From Sphagnum compactum (taxonomy: Eukaryota; Bryophyta; Sphagnopsida; Sphagnales), in assembly GCA_965153455.1 (NCBI GenBank), contig OZ234494.1, positions 13,206,001-13,270,000 of the forward strand: DNA of 64,000 nucleotides, written 5' to 3'. This document shows positions 59,764 to 64,000 of this stretch, piece by piece. Made by a program: the position numbers and the translations under genes. The notes under the pieces are model-generated. The model was not told the origin of the DNA, made no database searches, and worked only from the letters and a program-made list of their open reading frames with translations. Positions within the stretch are counted from its first letter, which is position 1. Every line of letters begins with the position of its first letter.

Positions 59764-62700
59764 TCATGTAACTGACACACCTCCCAAAGGTTGCCGAGGT
59801 GGGATTCCCTGAACACCTGCACCAAGAACACCTGCATTGGTAGTAAGAAGTCCCTCCCTACTGTTCCACTCTCTGTGTTACTGATGAGAGATGCCCTATA
59901 CCCAGCCCTCCCCCAGCACAACTGTGTCTACCATGCTAACAGAGTGTCAAGAAACTGCAACCCTCAAGCCACCCACAATCCTATTTGGTCCCACCTCTCT
60001 GTTCAAACTGAGGAAAAGGTCTGTGCACAAATAAAGCCTTTACTGCACATCACAAACTATATAGGATTGAGACTTGAATTTATGTCAAAATTACAGAAGT
60101 AGAACCTATAAACCTACAACACAAATTCATTATGTGAGAAGTGGTGAGAGATACCAGGTACATTTGGAGTCAGAGCAGAAGAGCCCTGGGCAGGTCGACC
60201 TTTCACAGCACCTAACTGCCCATTGTCACAGGGAATCCCAGCACTGCCAGACATACTGTCTAAATGCTGGAGGCCAGGGCCCACTCGACCATGCTCCATG
60301 TAATGAGGGAGACCTGGCTCCATCTTCACTTGTGATATCTGCGTCACCTGCACGGGTGATAGTTTCTTCTCCCTTTGCTTTCCATACTGTAGAGCAAGAC
60401 CACAACATGACTCAAGAAGGGACTGCAGTGCACATATCACTTCATGTGCTGTGAGCTCCTCTGAGCAGAGCACATTGACTTCTACTTGTTTCAACATGGT
60501 CTAAAATTGTTGTCTATCATCCTCTGTACCATCTCCAAACACATTGCGCTTCCCAATAACAAATCTTCTTTGCTACACAATTTCCTGGAGAGACACAAGG
60601 CAAAGATAGAGGTACGATATGAAAAATCCCAGAGAACAAACCTTTTCCTGAGTGAAACCTGAGGATTGCCTCTTGTTTAGCTGGTCAGATGATTGGCCGG
60701 ATGATAGAGTTAGGAGAGGGGGCATTTGTCCAGGTTCTCCTGATGGTCTATCAGGGCTTGTGCTCCCACTTGGGACAGCTCTAAGGCTTGCATCCCTAAA
60801 CAGTGATCCTAGGACAGCCCGCATGCGTTGATGATGCCTTAAATAATACACCTTTGTGGCCATGGGTAATGGGTCAACCCCAACTGCACAAGAGAAATAT
60901 TGAGATGATGAATACTGCAAATCAACTACATATCTAAAGACAATCCACAGACACTTGCTTGGAGGGGCTTAACTAGGTATAGAACTTTTCAATCCTCCTC
61001 TCAGCCTTTGCCTTTATTTCACTCCTGACATTGACAAACAAGCCATGCATCACAGCAAGGAATTTAGTTTCCCTGAGTTGATCCAAGTCCTCCGATGAAC
61101 ATGCCCAATGCCAAGAGTGTTTCAGAAGTGGGGGGTTACTCACCAAAAGGCTACCTACCCGTATCATGTGGCTTTCCACCAAACTGAGAATGATTATTGG
61201 TTGCTTTTAACTCCTGCAGTAGCACATCAAATGGTCGCCGCCTGCCTGCCACTGCCCGTTTGCTTTCTTCTGTATGCAATTTGCCTGCAGAAGGGAAGTA
61301 GCATTATAGATGGAAACAGAAAGGACTTTGGTTCATTGGTCAAAAGCACATACAAATATAATGAACAATGCAAATCTTTCAATCCAGAGATTTTTGCAGC
61401 TCACATGAGAGCTCTGAGGAAGAGTTCCTCAATAGGATCTCATAATTTCCTACACGCTTTCTCCACCCAGCACCCAGCATGCTAAATGAATCGAGAGGTG
61501 AACCCAACTGGCCCTTGGGAAAGGAGGACTTACAGGTCAAAACCCGACGACAACAAGTCCCAGACTGCGTAATCACAACCCCACACATCATATCCAGCTC
61601 CTCAGGTGTCAATCTACAATCAATAAAATATTCCCAATTTCATTAGTGAACCAATATCATGCACTCTACACCATTTACCAAAGTTCCATCTCAGACCCCT
61701 TTCCCCAAGAGCTTTCAATGGCCTTCGAAAAATAGGGAGTCCCACAAATGTAAAGTAAAAGCATGTAAAACCCAATGCCATGTTCAATGTTTTACCACGA
61801 ACACTCCTTATGTCTTTACTGAATAAGAACTATGCTATCAAGACAATCATAAGTTTAGCAATAAAATCATGGAAAGCTGAAGTTCAGTACAATTTTGGTC
61901 GTTTGTGTTGTGCTGAGACACCATCAGTGTAGACCCCACCAACTGGCCCTGCTCCTCCTGCTCCTGATCCATCTTCTGGTACACCACCAACAGTGATAAT
62001 GGGTAGGTCATCTATTTCCCTTGAGTTGAGCACAACACAATGTAAAAATTGAAATTCCATCTATACTTTTGACAGGCGTGTGCATTGGAAGCTATCAAAG
62101 AGAATTCTGACTGGATGCAAAGTGTGCTTACCTCCAGGAGCAGGTATTGGTGTCTTCCGTGGCCTTCCTACTTTAAGAGCTGTCACAACTGTTCCTTCAG
62201 ATATATTCATCACTTCTGTCCAACATAGGAAGAGAGATGGATAACGAAAAACATTAGTAGCCCATGACATTGAGTGGGCAGACAAGACTTCAAGCAAAAG
62301 GACAACTTCCTCCACCAACACACAAAAGAATTACATTCACATAATAAAAAAGGATCAGCTAAGGCTAAGAAAACACCTATATTAGACATAAAGGAACTGG
62401 GAAGGGCATGACAAGTACTTTTAGTTCCACGTGGATTGCCATATGTAGGGGACTGATCCTCATAACCGGCCCCAGATGTACATGCAGACTCAGGGAGGCA
62501 GAGATCATCGTCTTCTAAAGATCGTAGTCTGTCTGTCTCTCCTGCTGCAATGTGGTCTACATGCAGCTTAGGATCTCCTCATATTCAAGACGGAGGTTTG
62601 TGGGATTCTATACAATACTGTACAGTCCTATTTTGGTGGACATCACTTTCTCATACAAGACTTAGTTCCAATAGTGTTAATATGGTTCTAAAAGTAGCTC

Positions 62701-63908
62701 AACAAAATGAATCAATCATGTCGACAGTACATATGAGAAGACCGTTTGAAATGTAGCACACTGCAAGGGGGTCAATAAACCACACACCAAACTGCAAAGA
62801 GTCATTTGAAATGAGATGGGAGGATACTGTCTTGAACTTGTAGCAACTTCTTTCTTGCCTTGCGCAGTGGCTTTTTATGACCAGCTCCATCATCCAACTC
62901 TGCTGCTAAATCATCTGATGCTGTTAGTGACCTGCAACGCTCTGCCACATCAAGTACAAACAGTTCATGAATTTCAGTTCATTCCACGAAGCATATGTCA
63001 TGGCTCTTGTAACCCTGACATCTTTCTTTCTTCCCCAGAGAAATTGAAATTGTCAGAAGTGCTCAGCAAACACCTTGATCACCAATAATGTATTACAACC
63101 CAAAATTCTACCTCCATGCCATCTGTTTTCATTCCTAGCAGGAAACACACACACATTTTTCCAAGACTGTTTACACATAAATCAAAAGATGAAGCCCTAG
63201 GAATCAGTCCTCTTCCTACACATTAATTGTGTGGCAGGACACATAATAAGAAAATTCCCGGTGCAGAACTGAACAACAGCAACTGTAAAGAGTGTATAAT
63301 TCCTCTACCCACAACCAGAAAATTCAGGAGATTTGCCTCCACTAACCAGCATGTGCAGCATACTGGCTTGATTTTATTGGCTTTTTGCACATGTTGCATG
63401 AAACCTGTCAAAATCAACATTTCCAGGTGAGCATCCTTCTTTCCCCATCTCAAACACTGCACTGAGAGTAAGGCTTAAAATTTGGGGATTACATAGGCTA
63501 GTGATCCATACCAGGCCTAAGCGGTCTGTAAGTGGCTCCCGATCAAACACATGCATATCTGCCAAACAGCATTTCAACAGACAGCTGTTAATGTAGGGCT
63601 GAACTGCAAAATGGGAGAACCGTCGGCAATAGGGAGAATACAATAGACATGCCTTCCAACATGATCATGTGTGGTGAAGGGTAGAAAGTAGAAACCAAAT
63701 GAAAAACAAAGAATGATCTAAGGAACCAGCAACAAACACTCTTTCAAGGAAGTGGTAAAACCAGAATCAACAAGAGAATCATTAACCAGCTGCAAAGCAT
63801 ACAACATTGAGCTGCTCAGACACACATGCTACACAGGCTGCAGGCCCGGTATGTCCATAGCAATCCATTACTTTGCCCAAGGAGATCCGTATGTAAATTG
63901 GTTGTGCG
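59764..63908 (-). CDS. SCA7-domain protein (ataxin-7 / Sgf73-like), 5' end beyond right edge
   Basis: Exons in phase, 5' to 3': 63908-63787, 63603-63512, 63456-63405, 62914-62828, 62556-62419, 62215-62132, 62011-61891, 61613-61534, 61284-61159, 60883-60642, 60500-60155, 59831-59764 (stop); about 518 residues visible. Two exons join to form an SCA7 zinc domain: MCGVVITQSGT, CCRRVLTC, KLHTEESKRAVAGRRRPFDV, then LLQEL. The pattern is C-x10-C-x5-C-x2-H followed by the family's KRAV-GR-RPFDVLL block. Upstream are a basic patch (HKKPLRKARKKLLQVQD) and an AT-hook-like VGRPRKTP. Downstream are KVYYLRHHQRMRAVLGSLF and a long Ser/Pro/Gly-rich tail. In fungi and animals, SCA7 proteins (Sgf73/ATXN7) anchor the histone H2B deubiquitinase module of SAGA and the domain contacts nucleosomes. 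A similar chromatin role is inferred. The intron 63457-63511 is only 55 nt, so the two most upstream exons are less certain. Confidence 0.85.
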
Positions 63909-64000
63909 CTGGGAATTGACCAGAGCACTAATATGCAGGAGACATCTGGCAACAACAAATTGAATATGGCAAGCCATCAAGAACTTTATCCTTACTGAAG

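Noticed and set aside
60973-61182. Exon encoding DLDQLRETKFLAVMHGLF in the SCA7 gene
   Set aside because: It looks protein-like, but its phase does not fit. Exon 61284-61159 joins 60883-60642 directly (phase 1 to a 2-base start), which leaves this stretch intronic. An alternative last exon remains possible.
62920-63010. Possible exon AMTYASWNELKFMNCLYLMWQS of the SCA7 gene
   Set aside because: It is open and ends at a GT, but no combination of acceptors keeps the phase with both neighbours. Exon 63456-63405 joined to 62914-62828 is in phase without it.
1-64000. LTR retrotransposons, organelle insertions, CRISPR arrays
   Set aside because: I saw no reverse-transcriptase or integrase motifs, long terminal repeats, organelle genes or spaced palindromic repeats by eye. 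Decayed copies in the AT deserts cannot be excluded without a search.

Overview
The window is nuclear DNA of a land plant. Evidence: U2-type introns of roughly 55-580 nt, Arabidopsis-type telomere-repeat units (TTTAGGG) at four internal sites, gene families that I know only from plants (a PSY-type sulfated-peptide precursor and two plant-conserved proteins of unknown function), and (GA)n/(GAA)n-rich leaders. The lineage cannot be fixed from the sequence. A non-seed plant (bryophyte, lycophyte or fern) is my guess, because several proteins are clearly plant-like yet diverged from the seed-plant versions I remember.

Layout. Genes lie in short islands of mixed composition, separated by AT-rich deserts (about 5.9-16.2 kb and 29.5-47.8 kb). 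Positions 51-4894 (-): conserved plant coiled-coil protein running off the left edge. 5.7-5.9 kb: tRNA-like SINE head and a G-rich repeat. 16.2-16.7 kb: four ~125-bp tandem repeats just upstream of a single-exon gene (17281-18174, +). 21948-28921 (-): seven-exon gene for a ~1790-residue low-complexity acidic protein. 37.2-39.1 kb (-): heavily decayed hAT-type transposase. 47803-48703 (-): three-exon PSY-type peptide precursor. 51349-57673 (+): 17-exon gene, probably of the RanGTP-binding (Yrb30-like) family, with 5S-rRNA-like SINE copies in its introns. 59764-63908 (-): at least 12 exons of an SCA7-domain (ataxin-7/Sgf73-like) protein whose 5' end lies beyond the right edge.

The exon models were built by hand. 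Each exon was kept only if donor, acceptor and reading-frame phase agreed with its neighbours; the few junctions that do not agree are named. There is no operon-like logic. The genes are independent, and the last two are convergent with 2.1 kb between them. The points most worth attention are the SCA7 protein, the PSY precursor, the tandem-repeat promoter at 16.2 kb and the intronic 5S-related elements.
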